Positions 1-10,299 of a stretch of DNA of 64,000 nucleotides are shown one piece after another (the first letter of the stretch is position 1; the number at the start of each line of letters is the position of its first letter). The position numbers were made by a program, and so were the translations under genes. The notes beneath the pieces were generated by a model, which searched no databases, was not told the origin of the DNA, and saw nothing but the letters and a program-made list of their open reading frames with translations. The stretch is from Solibacillus sp. FSL R5-0449 (GTDB lineage: Bacteria > Bacillota > Bacilli > Bacillales_A > Planococcaceae): contig NZ_CP150239.1 in the NCBI RefSeq assembly GCF_037975215.1, forward strand, positions 2,270,001-2,334,000, in the 5' to 3' direction.

Positions 1-435
1 CAGTTTTGAATCTTTTAATGTAACCGGCAGCTGCAGTTCTGCAGGATTTGGACAGCTGCTCGCAATCGTAATTTTTTTATAAAAACCTGTCGGCACTATC
101 GTTAATGCCGTTTCCACTTTTTCAGTATCCAGTCGTGACCAGACAAAATATTGTTCGCCCACCTTAACGACGGCGGCTTTATTCAATGTAGGATAAGTCC
201 CCAAAAATTGTGCTGCACTATCAAAATTTGAAAAAACACCATGCTGCAATGCAAAATACTCTTGCTGTACTTGCTGCTCCTCAGGTGTTTGAACAGTTGT
301 CGGGATTGTTTCTGCAGCTTCTTCGGTTGTTGAAGGTAGTTGCAGAATAAAAACAAATAGTATGACGCCAGCAAGCCCTGTAATACTTCCAATGAACATT
401 GCTTGAAAAATGGCATTATTCCTTAAAGCTTTCAT
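1..435 (-). CDS. SPOR-domain membrane protein, SpoIIB-like (3' end outside window)
   Basis: Only the first 145 residues are in the window. Translation from the ATG at 435 (GGAG 11 bases upstream) gives a single hydrophobic segment at about residues 14-32, a Glu/Gln/Thr-rich linker, then a segment starting FALQHGVFSNFDSAAQF that resembles a SPOR peptidoglycan-binding repeat. In B. subtilis, spoIIB (SPOR domain, septal wall thinning during engulfment) lies in the folC-comC-spoIIB-maf cluster, so position and domain agree. The cytoplasmic N-terminus is much shorter than in SpoIIB, so the symbol is withheld. SPOR assignment is by eye; SpoIIB role is inferred. Confidence 0.65.
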   Translation of the reverse strand, partial: MKALRNNAIFQAMFIGSITGLAGVILFVFILQLPSTTEEAAETIPTTVQTPEEQQVQQEYFALQHGVFSNFDSAAQFLGTYPTLNKAAVVKVGEQYFVWSRLDTEKVETALTIVPTGFYKKITIASSCPNPAELQLPVTLKDSKL

Positions 436-485
436 CGTTGCCACAGCTCCATCTCTTTTTCATACAACCATAGCAAAATAACGAT

Positions 486-513
486 AAAAAAAGAGGAGAC
501 TGCTGTCGCCTCC
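486..513 (-). terminator. Rho-independent terminator after folC pair
   Basis: On the minus strand an 8-bp stem (GAGGCGAC / GTCTCCTC, one mismatch) with a 4-base loop is followed by a run of seven T. It lies between the second folC and the SPOR gene and should end the folC transcript. Confidence 0.75.
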
Positions 514-624
514 TTCTAAAAAGTTTTCGCTATTATTCTTCATTATTTGCAGCCCGCTTTAAGGTCTTTCAAATTGCCCCATACCGCAATATACAAGCTT
601 TTACCAAGGTTGGTCATTGAGTCT

Positions 625-1872
625 TCATTGCATATTCCGTCGAATTTCACTCAATAAATAAAGCGAACCGGTAACAATCCGTACGGTTTCACCTAGTACT
701 GGGCCCTGTAAAAATTCATTTACGTCATCAACGATATGTTTTTCCATCGCCTGACTATGATCGTAAAGAGTCATTGCCTGCATTGCCCGTTCATTATGAA
801 TATTGGCGAAATAAAAAGCATCCCCGACTTCTTCCAATAGCCGTAATATTGTTTTAACATCCTTGTCCGCAAGTAAACCGATGACAAACTCGATTCGCTT
901 GTTTGGGAAATGTTCTTTTACCGTATCGATCAATGACTGGATACTAGCAGGATTATGTGCTCCGTCAAAATATAGGTTCGGTCGGATTTGTTCAAAACGG
1001 CCTGCAAGTTTTGCATTGTTCACACCTGTGCGGAGCTTTTGATCATCTATCGGCAATTCAAACTTCTTTAACACTTCCAAAAATGCTGTAATGGCCAATG
1101 CCATATTATGTCCTTGGTGTTGTCCTAATAACTGACGATGCAAGTCCGTAATGTTTAGTTGCATTAGCGGATATTTATATGCTTCCTCTCCTTCAATTTT
1201 TGAAATGAAAAAGTCGGTACCGAACTTGAATAACGGCACATTTTTCTGAGCGGCTTCCTTTTCGAAAACTTCGGTAACCTCATCTGTCATCTGTCCTATG
1301 ACCGCTGGACGATTTTCTTTCAATATTCCGGCTTTGTGATACGCGATACTCGTTAATGTATTGCCTAAAAAATTCGTATGTTCCAAAGCGATGCTCGGGA
1401 CAACCGAGACAATGGGTGTCACCACATTTGTGCTGTCTTCCCTGCCGCCCATACCTGCTTCGATTAACACTAAGTCCGGCTTTTGCTCAGCAAAGTATAA
1501 AAGCGCAACTGCCGTCAATAGCTCAAAGTCCGTCAGTTTTCCGCTAAGTCCGGCTTTTGCCAACTGCTGAAACATCCTGTCCATCTGCTCATTTGTGATG
1601 GAACGGCCATTAATCTGGATTTGATCATGAACATCTACAATACAAGGCGACATAAACTTCCCGACTGATAACCCGTACTCTCGTGCCATCCCTTCAATAA
1701 AAGCGAGTGTTGAACCTTTACCGTTCGTTCCTGCTAAATGAACTACATTCAGCTGTTTTTCAGGTTGTCCAAGCAGACGAAGCGCGGATTCAATAGCATC
1801 CAAACCCGGCTTGATCGCTCGTTCACTTTCCACTTGCCAACTCTCTTTGTATACATCCAGTAACGGAATCAT
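625..1872 (-). CDS. Second folylpolyglutamate/dihydrofolate synthase paralogue
   Basis: A 415-residue Mur-ligase-fold enzyme of the FolC family, which adds glutamate to dihydropteroate or folates using ATP. The P-loop GTNGKGST is near residue 50, the Mg-binding region reads GMGGREDSTNVV, and the lysine normally carbamylated in the family is kept in HKAGILK. The chosen ATG at 1872 has GAGAGG 9 bases upstream and overlaps the stop of the upstream folC as ATGA, implying translational coupling; a TTG three codons earlier is the alternative. It is clearly related to, but diverged from, the gene immediately upstream. Which of the two activities it retains cannot be told from sequence. Confidence 0.9.
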   Translation of the reverse strand: MIPLLDVYKESWQVESERAIKPGLDAIESALRLLGQPEKQLNVVHLAGTNGKGSTLAFIEGMAREYGLSVGKFMSPCIVDVHDQIQINGRSITNEQMDRMFQQLAKAGLSGKLTDFELLTAVALLYFAEQKPDLVLIEAGMGGREDSTNVVTPIVSVVPSIALEHTNFLGNTLTSIAYHKAGILKENRPAVIGQMTDEVTEVFEKEAAQKNVPLFKFGTDFFISKIEGEEAYKYPLMQLNITDLHRQLLGQHQGHNMALAITAFLEVLKKFELPIDDQKLRTGVNNAKLAGRFEQIRPNLYFDGAHNPASIQSLIDTVKEHFPNKRIEFVIGLLADKDVKTILRLLEEVGDAFYFANIHNERAMQAMTLYDHSQAMEKHIVDDVNEFLQGPVLGETVRIVTGSLYLLSEIRRNMQ

Positions 1873-3140
1873 GAAATCCAACCTCTCTCTGCAAAATAAC
1901 TGCGCACTTCAGCGATAAAATATAAAGACCCGGTAATAACGAGCAGCTCATCTTCAGCCAAATGATTCATCTCTTTTTCAATTAGCTCCTGCCAGTCCGA
2001 ATGCATAAACTTATTTGGATGTGCGCTTTGCTCATATAGCTGCTTTGCTGTCGCCGCACGCGGCAAGCTAATTTGTGTGAAGTGCATTTCCGATGCGACA
2101 TCATCCATTAAATTTATACTGACACCATGGTCCTTATCCTGTAATGCCGCGTACACAAACTTCACTTTATGCTGTGGTGCCGTTTCCTTTAATGTATTTA
2201 TGAGCGCTGTCGTCCCTTCCGAATTATGAGCTCCATCCAAAATTATATTGGGGCGCACTCTTTCAAAACGGCCTTCCCACTTCGCATGCTGCAAGGCCAA
2301 CCTTACTTTTTGCGCATTAAATGACGCGAGGTATAATTTTGCTGCCATAATGGCAAGCGCGGCATTCGCCATTTGATGTTCCCCTGCCATCGCAAGTTCA
2401 ATTTCCTCGATCAGGACATTTCCACGGTAATCAAAATGGGTACCTTTTTGATTTTCCACATGAAAGTGTTCTCCCAATGTATAGATTGGAGCATGAAGCT
2501 GTGCTGCCGTTTGCCGAATGACCGCGAGCGCTTCGGCATTTTTCACTCCGACAACGACCGGCTTACCTAGCTTAATAATCCCGGCTTTTTCTGCGGCGAT
2601 TTCGGCATATGTCTCCCCGAGCATATCCGTATGCTCAAGCGATATTGTTGTAATGACACTTACTTCAGGCGTCACAACATTTGTCGAGTCCAAACGCCCG
2701 CCAATACCGGTTTCCAGCAATGCGATATCCAACTGCTGCTCCGAAAAGTATTTTAAGGCAAGCAATGTCACGAACTCAAAAAAGCTCGGGAATTTCCCGT
2801 CCATTTTATGATTAATAACTTCCGCTATTTCATTTGCAATACGTAAAAAATCCTCATCGGAAATTTGCTGTTTATTGATTGTCACCCGTTCATTGGCACG
2901 CTCAAGATGCGGAGAGGTAAAGGCACCCACCGTTAAGCCGTGCTCCATAAAAATCTCCCTTGTTGCATTTAATGTTGAACCTTTGCCATTGGAGCCGGCA
3001 AAATGGATAAATTTTGTTTTTTGTTCCGGATTGCCAAGCGCATCGAGGATGATCTTCGCTGACTGTAATGGTTCGCCTTTATATTGGCTTGCTTTTAATT
3101 TAAAAATGAAATCTGTGCATTGCTCCATCGTTTGAAACAT
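1869..3140 (-). CDS. folC: Bifunctional folylpolyglutamate synthase/dihydrofolate synthase
   Basis: 423 residues, usual FolC length. It carries the P-loop GSNGKGST (about residues 50-57), GIGGRLDSTNVV, and the EKAGIIK motif with the carbamylated lysine. It makes dihydrofolate and extends the polyglutamate tail of folates in the cytoplasm. valS precedes it, as in B. subtilis. The ATG has GGGAGAG upstream. A terminator lies between valS and this gene, and a TATAAT on the minus strand near 3190 could give it its own promoter. This copy is followed by a second FolC paralogue in an ATGA overlap. Confidence 0.93.
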   Translation of the reverse strand: MFQTMEQCTDFIFKLKASQYKGEPLQSAKIILDALGNPEQKTKFIHFAGSNGKGSTLNATREIFMEHGLTVGAFTSPHLERANERVTINKQQISDEDFLRIANEIAEVINHKMDGKFPSFFEFVTLLALKYFSEQQLDIALLETGIGGRLDSTNVVTPEVSVITTISLEHTDMLGETYAEIAAEKAGIIKLGKPVVVGVKNAEALAVIRQTAAQLHAPIYTLGEHFHVENQKGTHFDYRGNVLIEEIELAMAGEHQMANAALAIMAAKLYLASFNAQKVRLALQHAKWEGRFERVRPNIILDGAHNSEGTTALINTLKETAPQHKVKFVYAALQDKDHGVSINLMDDVASEMHFTQISLPRAATAKQLYEQSAHPNKFMHSDWQELIEKEMNHLAEDELLVITGSLYFIAEVRSYFAERGWIS

Positions 3141-3163
3141 TATGTTCTCTCCCTAATACGGCT

Positions 3164-3184
3164 AATATGTAATATGTAATATGT
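3164..3184. repeat. Three tandem AATATGT heptamers in the folC leader
   Basis: The heptamer AATATGT occurs three times head to tail just upstream of folC. It lies in the presumed 5' untranslated region. It may be a simple slippage repeat. Confidence 0.85.
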
Positions 3185-3201
3185 TTTATTATAGCTGAAT
3201 T

Positions 3202-3234
3202 AAAAGAAAGAGGCACCGTTATACGGTACCTCTC
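3202..3234 (-). terminator. Terminator after valS
   Basis: The minus strand reads AGAGGTACCG, a 5-base loop, CGGTGCCTCT, then TTCTTTT. It lies 8 bases past the valS stop and before folC, so folC expression is at least partly uncoupled from the T-box. Confidence 0.75.
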
Positions 3235-3241
3235 TTTGGCA

Positions 3242-5884
3242 TTACATATTTTTCAGTTCTGCAATGCGTTTCTCAACTGTTGCGTATTTAGCTTCATAGT
3301 CCGCAAGTTTTTCGCGTTCTGTCGCTACTAATGCTTCCGGCGCTTTTGAAACAAATCGTTCATTTGATAGTTTTCCGGAAACTAATTTTACTTCCTTCGC
3401 CCATTTGTCGAGCTCTTTTTCAAGACGTGCGATTTCTTCTTCGATATTGATTAAGCCTGCAAGTGGCATGAAGATTTCTGCGCCTGAAACAACTGCTGAC
3501 ATCGCCTGTGCTGGTGCTTCAAGATTAGCCCCGATTGTTAAGCCATCCGGGTTACAGAATTTTTCAATATAGCCTTTGTTTGCTTCAAGTACTGCCGATG
3601 TTTGTTCATCTTTCGCTGAAATTGTCATCGGTACTTTTTTGCTCATTGGTGTATTCACTTCTGCTCGAATATTACGTACTGCACGGATAATATCCATTAA
3701 CAGCTGCATATCGCCTGCTTCTGCAGTAAAGTTGAACGCCGGATTTACAGTCGGCCATGCAGCAACTGTAATTGACTCTCCTTCATGCGGTAAGTGCTGC
3801 CAAATTTCTTCTGTTACGAAAGGCATGAATGGGTGCAGTAAACGCATCGTGTTATCTAAAACGTGAGCAAGTACTGAACGCGTTGTTAATTTAGCTGCTT
3901 CGTCTTCACCGTATAATGGCAATTTCGCCATTTCGATATACCATGAACAGAAGTCATCCCAAATGAAGTTGTAAAGTTCACGGCCTACTTCACCGAACTC
4001 GTATTTATCAGATAATGTTGTCACACGGTCAATTGTTTCATTCAGGCGTGACAGAATCCATTTATCGGCTGTTGAAAGATTACCTGTTAAATCGATTTGC
4101 TCATATGTCAGGCCTTCCATGTTCATCAATGCAAAACGAGATGCATTCCAGATTTTGTTTACGAAGTTCCACGTAGATTCTACTTTTTCTGTAGAGTAAC
4201 GTAAATCCTGACCTGGAGATGAACCTGTTGCAAGGAAATAACGCAGTGAATCCGCACCGTATTGGTCGATTACATCCATCGGGTCAACCCCGTTACCAAG
4301 TGATTTGGACATTTTGCGGCCTTCAGCATCACGAACTAAACCATGGATTAAAACGTCTTTAAATGGACGCTCACCTGTAAATTCTTTCCCTTGGAAGATC
4401 ATACGGCTTACCCAGAAGAAAATGATGTCATAGCCTGTTACTAACGTATTTGTCGGGTAATAGCGCTTGAACATTTCAGATTCTTCATTTGGCCAATCCA
4501 TTGTAGAAAACGGCCATAAAGCAGATGAGAACCATGTATCAAGAACATCTTCATCCTGTGTCCAATTCTCAGCATCTTCAGGGGCTTCTTTACCTACATA
4601 AAGCTCGCCTGTTTCTTTGTTGTACCAAGCTGGAATTTGATGTCCCCACCATAATTGACGGGAAATACACCAGTCATGGATATTTTCCATCCAGCGGTTA
4701 TATGTGTTTTCAAAACGGTTTGGTACGAAGTTAACTTTTTCGTTTTCATCTGCCTGCATTTTTAATGCTTCTTCCGCAAGTGGGCCCATTTTTACGAACC
4801 ATTGCTTAGAAAGATACGGTTCTACAACAGCATTCGTACGCTCAGAGTGGCCTACTTGGTGTACATGTGGCTCAATCTCGATTAATACGCCTGCTTCCTG
4901 TAAATCAGCAACGATTTGCTTACGGCATTCGAAACGGTCCATACCAGCATATTTACCGGCTAGATCATTCATTGTACCATCTTCGTTCATAACTAAAATA
5001 CGTTCCAGGTCATGACGGTTCCCAACTTCAAAATCGTTCGGGTCATGTGCCGGTGTCATTTTTACAACACCTGTACCGAATTCCATATCTACGTAGTCAT
5101 CTGCAACGATAGGAATTTCACGGCCTACGATAGGTAAAATAACTGTTTTTCCTACTAAGTGTGCATAGCGCTCATCTTCCGGGTGTACAGCTACACCAGA
5201 GTCACCAAGCATTGTTTCCGGACGAGTTGTAGCAACGCGTAATTTACCTGAACCATCAGCAAGCGGGTATTCCATATGGTAGAATGCACCTTCTACTTCT
5301 TTATGGATTACTTCGATGTCTGAAAGGGCTGTTTTAGCAGCCGGATCCCAGTTAATAATACGCTCTCCGCGGTAAATATAGCCTTTTTCGTATAATTTAA
5401 CGAATACTTCTTTTACCGCATCCGATAAACCTTCATCAAGTGTGAAACGCTCTTTAGAATAGTCTAAACCTAAACCTAGTTTCGACCATTGTGCACGGAT
5501 GTGGGAAGCATATTCTTCTTTCCATTCCCATGTTTTTTCAAGGAACTTTTCACGGCCAAGATCATAGCGGGAAATCCCTTCACCGCGTAATTTTTCTTCA
5601 ACTTTCGCCTGTGTCGCAATCCCCGCATGGTCCATTCCTGGCAACCATAGCGCATCATACCCTTGCATGCGTTTCATACGAATTAAAATATCTTGCAATG
5701 TTGTATCCCAAGCGTGGCCAAGGTGCAGCTTACCTGTTACGTTTGGCGGTGGGATAACGATAGAGTATGGTTCCTTTTCGCTTGTTGGATCCGCTTCGAA
5801 AAACTTGCCTTTTAACCACCACTCATAGCGGCCGGCTTCAGTTTGTTGCGGATCATATTTTGTTGGCATTGTAATTTCCGACAT
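3242..5884 (-). CDS. valS: Valyl-tRNA synthetase
   Basis: 880 residues. Class I synthetase charging tRNA-Val. The HIGH signature is seen as KLHLGHAWD near residue 50, and KMSKSLGN in the second half; the editing (CP1) domain and a C-terminal coiled coil ([19 protein letters not shown]) are present. An upstream in-frame Met exists, but AAAGGAG lies 9 bases before the ATG at 5884 and the earlier codons fall in the T-box terminator, so 5884 is the start. Transcription is controlled by the T-box leader directly upstream. Confidence 0.98.
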   Translation of the reverse strand: MSEITMPTKYDPQQTEAGRYEWWLKGKFFEADPTSEKEPYSIVIPPPNVTGKLHLGHAWDTTLQDILIRMKRMQGYDALWLPGMDHAGIATQAKVEEKLRGEGISRYDLGREKFLEKTWEWKEEYASHIRAQWSKLGLGLDYSKERFTLDEGLSDAVKEVFVKLYEKGYIYRGERIINWDPAAKTALSDIEVIHKEVEGAFYHMEYPLADGSGKLRVATTRPETMLGDSGVAVHPEDERYAHLVGKTVILPIVGREIPIVADDYVDMEFGTGVVKMTPAHDPNDFEVGNRHDLERILVMNEDGTMNDLAGKYAGMDRFECRKQIVADLQEAGVLIEIEPHVHQVGHSERTNAVVEPYLSKQWFVKMGPLAEEALKMQADENEKVNFVPNRFENTYNRWMENIHDWCISRQLWWGHQIPAWYNKETGELYVGKEAPEDAENWTQDEDVLDTWFSSALWPFSTMDWPNEESEMFKRYYPTNTLVTGYDIIFFWVSRMIFQGKEFTGERPFKDVLIHGLVRDAEGRKMSKSLGNGVDPMDVIDQYGADSLRYFLATGSSPGQDLRYSTEKVESTWNFVNKIWNASRFALMNMEGLTYEQIDLTGNLSTADKWILSRLNETIDRVTTLSDKYEFGEVGRELYNFIWDDFCSWYIEMAKLPLYGEDEAAKLTTRSVLAHVLDNTMRLLHPFMPFVTEEIWQHLPHEGESITVAAWPTVNPAFNFTAEAGDMQLLMDIIRAVRNIRAEVNTPMSKKVPMTISAKDEQTSAVLEANKGYIEKFCNPDGLTIGANLEAPAQAMSAVVSGAEIFMPLAGLINIEEEIARLEKELDKWAKEVKLVSGKLSNERFVSKAPEALVATEREKLADYEAKYATVEKRIAELKNM

Positions 5885-5921
5885 GATGAATCTCTCCTTT
5901 ATCAACTTATTATTGGACATC

Positions 5922-6249
5922 AAAAAACTCCCTTCGTCTTAAAAAAGGACGAGGGAGTTAATTCGCGGTACCACCTTTATTTCCGGTCGGGTTTAGTCAA
6001 GCGCACGCATTTTTCTACCTGACAACACTTCCTTTAGATCTTTGATTTAAAAGAAACGTGCATGCAGTAATCTGCGGCGTTGCAATGCCCAATCGGCACT
6101 TCATTCGATAACGGTGTTCAACCGGATCCTAGCTACTATTAGTTCACTAAGTCAGCTCCTAGGCTACCTTCTGCATGGTTGATGGAGAAACTTTTCAGCT
6201 GCCGTTTCCTCTCTTGCCATCAAACTCATACGTACTCTTCCTAATCTTC
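5922..6249 (-). promoter_or_regulatory. T-box leader of valS
   Basis: The minus strand carries the T-box signature GGTGGTACCGCG (complement of 5964-5975), which pairs with the ACCA end of uncharged tRNA. It is followed by a strong terminator hairpin (AACTCCCTCGTC with GACGAAGGGAGTT, then T-run; 5922-5958). Upstream about 250 bases can fold as stem I and following stems. A TATAAT (complement of 6256-6261) fits as the -10 of the promoter; no good -35 is seen. Uncharged tRNA-Val is the expected ligand because valS follows. The specifier codon was not located with certainty. Confidence 0.93.
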
Positions 6250-6374
6250 GCTTCAATTATATAGTTGCACTTTATTTTAAGCTGTTTTTTATGAAATATC
6301 AAGCACGAATGGGGAATATACTTTAACACGTTATTTGCGCTCTTCACATATACTATGCAAAAGGAGTCTGGACA

Positions 6375-6566
6375 TTGCGAAAAAACTACAATCCATATTT
6401 ATTGCCTCCATGGCTGCGGAAATTCCGTTTCTTTATGCGCCATTGTATTTTGCCGATTACGATCTTTCAGGCGATCCGAACGGTCTTCCTTCCGACAACG
6501 GGTGATATATTATTGCTGGCCATTCTAATTTTATTCACTTACTTATTGCTCACAGATTTTATTTAA
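6375..6566 (+). CDS. Small membrane protein of unknown function
   Basis: 63 residues starting at TTG, with a good AAGGAG 8 bases upstream. A basic N-terminal half (WLRKFRFFMRH) is followed by hydrophobic stretches at about 24-35 and a clear membrane segment at 44-61 (DILLLAILILFTYLLL). It stands alone on the plus strand between the divergent valS leader and the convergent spoVID-like gene, and ends at a shared terminator. I do not recognise the family. In B. subtilis ysxE occupies this interval, so this is a lineage-specific replacement. Confidence 0.65.
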   Translation: MRKNYNPYLLPPWLRKFRFFMRHCILPITIFQAIRTVFLPTTGDILLLAILILFTYLLLTDFI

Positions 6567-6581
6567 AATTTTAAATCAAAA

Positions 6582-6616
6582 AAATGTTCCGTAAGGGTCA
6601 ATCTTACGGAACATTT
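6582..6616. terminator. Bidirectional terminator
   Basis: A perfect 14-bp stem (AAATGTTCCGTAAG / CTTACGGAACATTT) with A- and T-runs on both sides separates the plus-strand small membrane gene from the minus-strand spoVID-like gene. Confidence 0.85.
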
Positions 6617-6618
6617 GT

Positions 6619-7224
6619 TTATTTTTTCAATTGTATTTGCACACGGCTATATGCATCGGCCAACTGTTCCAGGAAATCAAGCTCATGCGGGACGATTTGG
6701 GCCATCTGCGTAGACTCTACTTCTTTTTCCGCTTGAAGTCGGGGTTGTACTTCTTCTGCAGGCTGTTCGGCAACGATTGGCTGTTCCACAACGGTTTCTT
6801 TTACTGGTGCCGGTTCTTTTACTTCAGGAATTGCTTGTACTTTCTTTTCCACATCACAATGGACAGCCCAGCTACATGAGCAGTAGCCATTATTCGGTTC
6901 CACTTTAATATCATTTATGCGAAGTGAAACAGCTTCAATATCCTCATTCGGAAAATCTACTGAAAAAGGCAGGGCGTATTCGAAATAACCTTGGTCTTTT
7001 TCAATATCCATATGTTCGATATAGATGCCTTCCTCAACATCTTCCTCGCGTGCTACGTGATCAAATTGAATATTTCCTTTTACAACATAAATGCCTCTTA
7101 CTACAACGGAATCTTCGTTAATCTCTTCATGCCATTTTGGTTCTACTACTATTTTAGAATTCTCTTGAACATTTCCTAATTGCTTTGGAAATGTAAATGT
7201 TTCTTTCATTTCCCACTGTTGCAT
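6619..7224 (-). CDS. SpoVID-like spore coat assembly protein, short form without LysM
   Basis: 201 residues from the ATG at 7224 (GGGAGGGG 6 bases upstream). The N-terminal ~130 residues have the features of the SpoVID N-terminal domain, ending in a beta-rich segment with CSCSW-like residues (GYCSCSWAVHC). The remainder is a low-complexity Pro/Glu/Val linker and a short helix HELDFLEQLADAYSRV. SpoVID of B. subtilis is 575 residues and ends in LysM, used for spore encasement and SafA contact; no LysM is present here. It follows hemL as spoVID does in B. subtilis, which supports orthology. No frameshifted LysM remnant was found before the terminator. Confidence 0.7.
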   Translation of the reverse strand: MQQWEMKETFTFPKQLGNVQENSKIVVEPKWHEEINEDSVVVRGIYVVKGNIQFDHVAREEDVEEGIYIEHMDIEKDQGYFEYALPFSVDFPNEDIEAVSLRINDIKVEPNNGYCSCSWAVHCDVEKKVQAIPEVKEPAPVKETVVEQPIVAEQPAEEVQPRLQAEKEVESTQMAQIVPHELDFLEQLADAYSRVQIQLKK

Positions 7225-7287
7225 AAAAAATCCCCTCCCTACGCTTACATTATGCATAGAAAGGGAATTTATGATTTATTTATGAGA

Positions 7288-8577
7288 TTATCTCGCTAAT
7301 TTTTCAAAGACATTATGGAATGCCTGAACTGTTTTTGCGATATGTTCTTCCGTATGCGCCGTCGAAATAAACAGTCCTTCAAATTGTGATGGCGGCAGGA
7401 AAATGCCTTCTTCGGCCATTAGTTTGAAGTACTCTGCAAACAGCTCTAAATCCGAACTTTTCGCCGAATCAAAATCGATAACATCTTCATTTGTGAAGAA
7501 GAAACCGATCATTGAGCCTGCACGGTTCACTGTATGCGGAATATTGTATTTTGTCGCTGCCGCGCGGAAACCTTCTTCCAACTGGTCTCCCAGTTTGCGG
7601 AAGTATTCATATGATTCTTTGTTCAGGCGGCTTAATGTTTCATAGCCGGCTGTCATGGCAAGCGGATTACCTGATAATGTACCTGCTTGATAAATCGGAC
7701 CTGCAGGCGCGATTTTCTCCATAATTTCACGCTTACCGCCGAATGCACCAACCGGTAAACCTCCGCCGATTACTTTACCTAAACAAGTAAGGTCAGGTTT
7801 AATTCCGTAATATTCCTGGGCACAGCCATAGTCTACACGGAAGCCTGTCATAACTTCATCGAAAATTAAAACCGTTCCATTTTCTTCAGTCAGTTTACGC
7901 AGACCTTCAAGGAAACCTGGCTGTGGCGGAACAACACCCATATTCCCGGCAACCGGCTCTAAAATAACTGCGGCTAAATCGGCACCGAATTTTTCGAATA
8001 CTAATTTTGCAGATTCCAGATCATTGTAGGCAACTGTTAAAGTATTTTTCGCAATATCAGCCGGAACACCCGGTGAGTCAGGTAAACCAAGTGTCGCTAC
8101 ACCTGAACCTGCTTTAATAAGCAGTGAATCCCCATGACCGTGATACGAACCTTCGAATTTTAAAATTTTATCGCGTCCTGTAAACCCGCGCGCTAAACGA
8201 AGTGCAGACATTGTTGCTTCTGTGCCTGATGATACAAAACGAATCATCTCCACTGAAGGCAAACGGTCCATGACAAGCTTTGCCAGTTTGTTTTCCGAAA
8301 CAGTAGGTGCACCAAATGATGCGCCTTTAGCTGCCTGTTCCTGAATAGCCGAAACAACTTCCGGGTGTGCATGTCCTAAAATTAAAGGACCCCATGACAG
8401 GACATAGTCAATATATTCATTGCCATCGATATCTTTAATGACTGCACCTTTGCCCGAATCCATAAAAATCGGATCAAGGTTTACTGATTTGAATGCACGT
8501 ACAGGAGAGTTTACTCCGCCCGGCATTAAATCAACCGCTTCTGTAAATGCTGCTTTTGACTTTTCATAACTACGCAT
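7288..8577 (-). CDS. hemL: Glutamate-1-semialdehyde 2,1-aminomutase
   Basis: 429 residues, class III PLP aminotransferase fold. It converts glutamate-1-semialdehyde to 5-aminolevulinate. The PLP lysine lies in [17 protein letters not shown] (about residue 265), with the gating-loop motif [12 protein letters not shown]-like region and SSGTEA for phosphate binding. Start at 8577 has GGAGG 9 bases upstream; codons further 5' overlap hemB. One base separates it from the hemB stop. Last haem gene of the operon. Confidence 0.97.
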   Translation of the reverse strand: MRSYEKSKAAFTEAVDLMPGGVNSPVRAFKSVNLDPIFMDSGKGAVIKDIDGNEYIDYVLSWGPLILGHAHPEVVSAIQEQAAKGASFGAPTVSENKLAKLVMDRLPSVEMIRFVSSGTEATMSALRLARGFTGRDKILKFEGSYHGHGDSLLIKAGSGVATLGLPDSPGVPADIAKNTLTVAYNDLESAKLVFEKFGADLAAVILEPVAGNMGVVPPQPGFLEGLRKLTEENGTVLIFDEVMTGFRVDYGCAQEYYGIKPDLTCLGKVIGGGLPVGAFGGKREIMEKIAPAGPIYQAGTLSGNPLAMTAGYETLSRLNKESYEYFRKLGDQLEEGFRAAATKYNIPHTVNRAGSMIGFFFTNEDVIDFDSAKSSDLELFAEYFKLMAEEGIFLPPSQFEGLFISTAHTEEHIAKTVQAFHNVFEKLAR

Positions 8578-8578
8578 A

Positions 8579-9559
8579 TTATTTTTCCTCCAACCAACGA
8601 CAGACGTCTTTTGCATGATAAGTAATGATTAAATCGGAACCTGCACGCTTCATACCTAGTAATGTTTCCATTACTACCGCTTTTTCATCGATCCAGCCAT
8701 TTTGTGCAGCTGCTTTTACCATTGAATATTCGCCTGATACATTGTACGCCACAACAGGTAATGGGAAGCTGTTCTTTACATCACGGATAATATCCATATA
8801 TGCCAATGCAGGCTTCACGATTAGGAAATCTGCACCTTCTTCAACATCCGAAGTTGCTTCACGAATCGCTTCCATTCGATTAGAAGGATCCATTTGGTAC
8901 GTTTTACGGTCACCGAACTGTGGGGCTCCTTCTGCCGCTTCACGGAAAGGACCGTAATAGCTAGAAGCGTATTTCACCGCATAGGACATAATCGGAATAT
9001 GCTGGAAACCTGCTGAATCCAATCCTGCACGGATCGCTGTTACAAACCCGTCCATCATGTTCGATGGTGCAATGATATCAGCACCGGCTTTCGCTTGAGA
9101 AATGGCTGTACGTGCCAACACATCAAGTGAAGGATCGTTTAATACTTGATCGCCTTCAATGACACCACAATGACCGTGGTCCGTAAATTCACATAAGCAA
9201 GTATCTGCTACGACAAGAAGCTCTGGATGACGTTCTTTAATTAAACGTGTCGCTTCCTGTACGATGCCGTGGTCGTGGAAAGCACCAGTACCGACTGCAT
9301 CCTTTTCTTTAGGAATACCGAAAAGCAATACCGCACGAATACCTAAGTCTACAATTTCATCCACTTCCGCAGCCAAGTTATCCAAAGATAATTGGAATAC
9401 GCCAGGCATTGAACTTACAGGGTTTTTTACATTTTCCCCTTCAATAATAAACAACGGATAAATTAGATCTTCTTTTTGTAGGTATGTTTCTTTTACAAGT
9501 GCACGCATCGCTGCATTTTGACGTAAGCGACGGTGACGTTGGAAATATAGTTCTGTCAT
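8579..9559 (-). CDS. hemB: Delta-aminolevulinic acid dehydratase (porphobilinogen synthase)
   Basis: 326 residues. Condenses two 5-aminolevulinates to porphobilinogen. The two Schiff-base lysines are seen in [15 protein letters not shown] and [11 protein letters not shown]. The cysteine-rich metal site reads [16 protein letters not shown], so a zinc-type enzyme is likely. Overlaps the end of hemD by 4 bases (ATGA type), indicating coupled translation within the hem operon. Confidence 0.97.
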   Translation of the reverse strand: MTELYFQRHRRLRQNAAMRALVKETYLQKEDLIYPLFIIEGENVKNPVSSMPGVFQLSLDNLAAEVDEIVDLGIRAVLLFGIPKEKDAVGTGAFHDHGIVQEATRLIKERHPELLVVADTCLCEFTDHGHCGVIEGDQVLNDPSLDVLARTAISQAKAGADIIAPSNMMDGFVTAIRAGLDSAGFQHIPIMSYAVKYASSYYGPFREAAEGAPQFGDRKTYQMDPSNRMEAIREATSDVEEGADFLIVKPALAYMDIIRDVKNSFPLPVVAYNVSGEYSMVKAAAQNGWIDEKAVVMETLLGMKRAGSDLIITYHAKDVCRWLEEK

Positions 9560-10299
9560 TTTGTCTGTTCCTCCAGGATGAGCTGTTCAATTACAGCTTG
9601 CATCGTATAGATTTTCGGTTGCACTATTGGCTCAACCCCGTATTTCTCAAGGGCTGCTGTTGTGACATGACCAATCGATGCAAATTTCACATTTTGCCAT
9701 TCTACATGCGGCACAATATGCTCAGCATAAATATCTACCGCAGAAGGACTGGCGAATATTACTATCGGATGTTTTTCTGTCAGCAGGCATTGTGTTAACT
9801 GCGAAAAATATTTTCTGCACGGACGGGTTTCATAAACGGTCCACTCATCTGCTCCGGTACCTTCATGAATCGTCTTTTTTGCCTTCGATCCACGGACAAA
9901 TAATGCACGTTCATCTGGCTTCATCGAAAATTCCTTCACAAATACATCCGCGCTGTAAACAGTTGGCATAAAATGAATTTCATAGCCGTGCTCCTGTAAT
10001 AAAGCAGCAGTCTTTTCACCGACAGCCGCAATTTTCATTGTTACAGGAATCGACTGCTCATGCCGTATACATTTATCGATAAAGTTTTTCACCGCATTTT
10101 GGCTTGTAAAAATGAGCCACTGGTATGCAGGTAATTGACTAAAATAGAATTCATCTTCCTTCGAAACCTTTTCTACTGTCTCGATTAATGGATAATTATA
10201 AACTTTCCCGTCATGTTGCTCAATCAATTGCTCTACTGACCTTACAACCTTCGATCCTGTAATAATCAATGTTTTTCCTAAGAGCGCATTACTCGGCAT
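9556..10299 (-). CDS. hemD: Uroporphyrinogen-III synthase
   Basis: 247 residues, two-domain HemD family. Closes hydroxymethylbilane with ring D inversion. Sequence is divergent, as usual for the family; recognisable pieces are LIFTSQNAV near residue 60, [12 protein letters not shown] near 90, and VIFASPSAV with [12 protein letters not shown] in the C-terminal half. It starts inside the 3' end of hemC (11-base overlap) and ends inside the hemB start, so assignment also rests on operon position. Start codon is plausible but its ribosome site is weak. Confidence 0.92.
   Translation of the reverse strand: MPSNALLGKTLIITGSKVVRSVEQLIEQHDGKVYNYPLIETVEKVSKEDEFYFSQLPAYQWLIFTSQNAVKNFIDKCIRHEQSIPVTMKIAAVGEKTAALLQEHGYEIHFMPTVYSADVFVKEFSMKPDERALFVRGSKAKKTIHEGTGADEWTVYETRPCRKYFSQLTQCLLTEKHPIVIFASPSAVDIYAEHIVPHVEWQNVKFASIGHVTTAALEKYGVEPIVQPKIYTMQAVIEQLILEEQTK

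Noticed and set aside
183-416. 77-residue minus-strand frame
   Set aside because: It is in another frame of the SPOR-domain gene, which itself has a start, a membrane segment and a recognisable domain.
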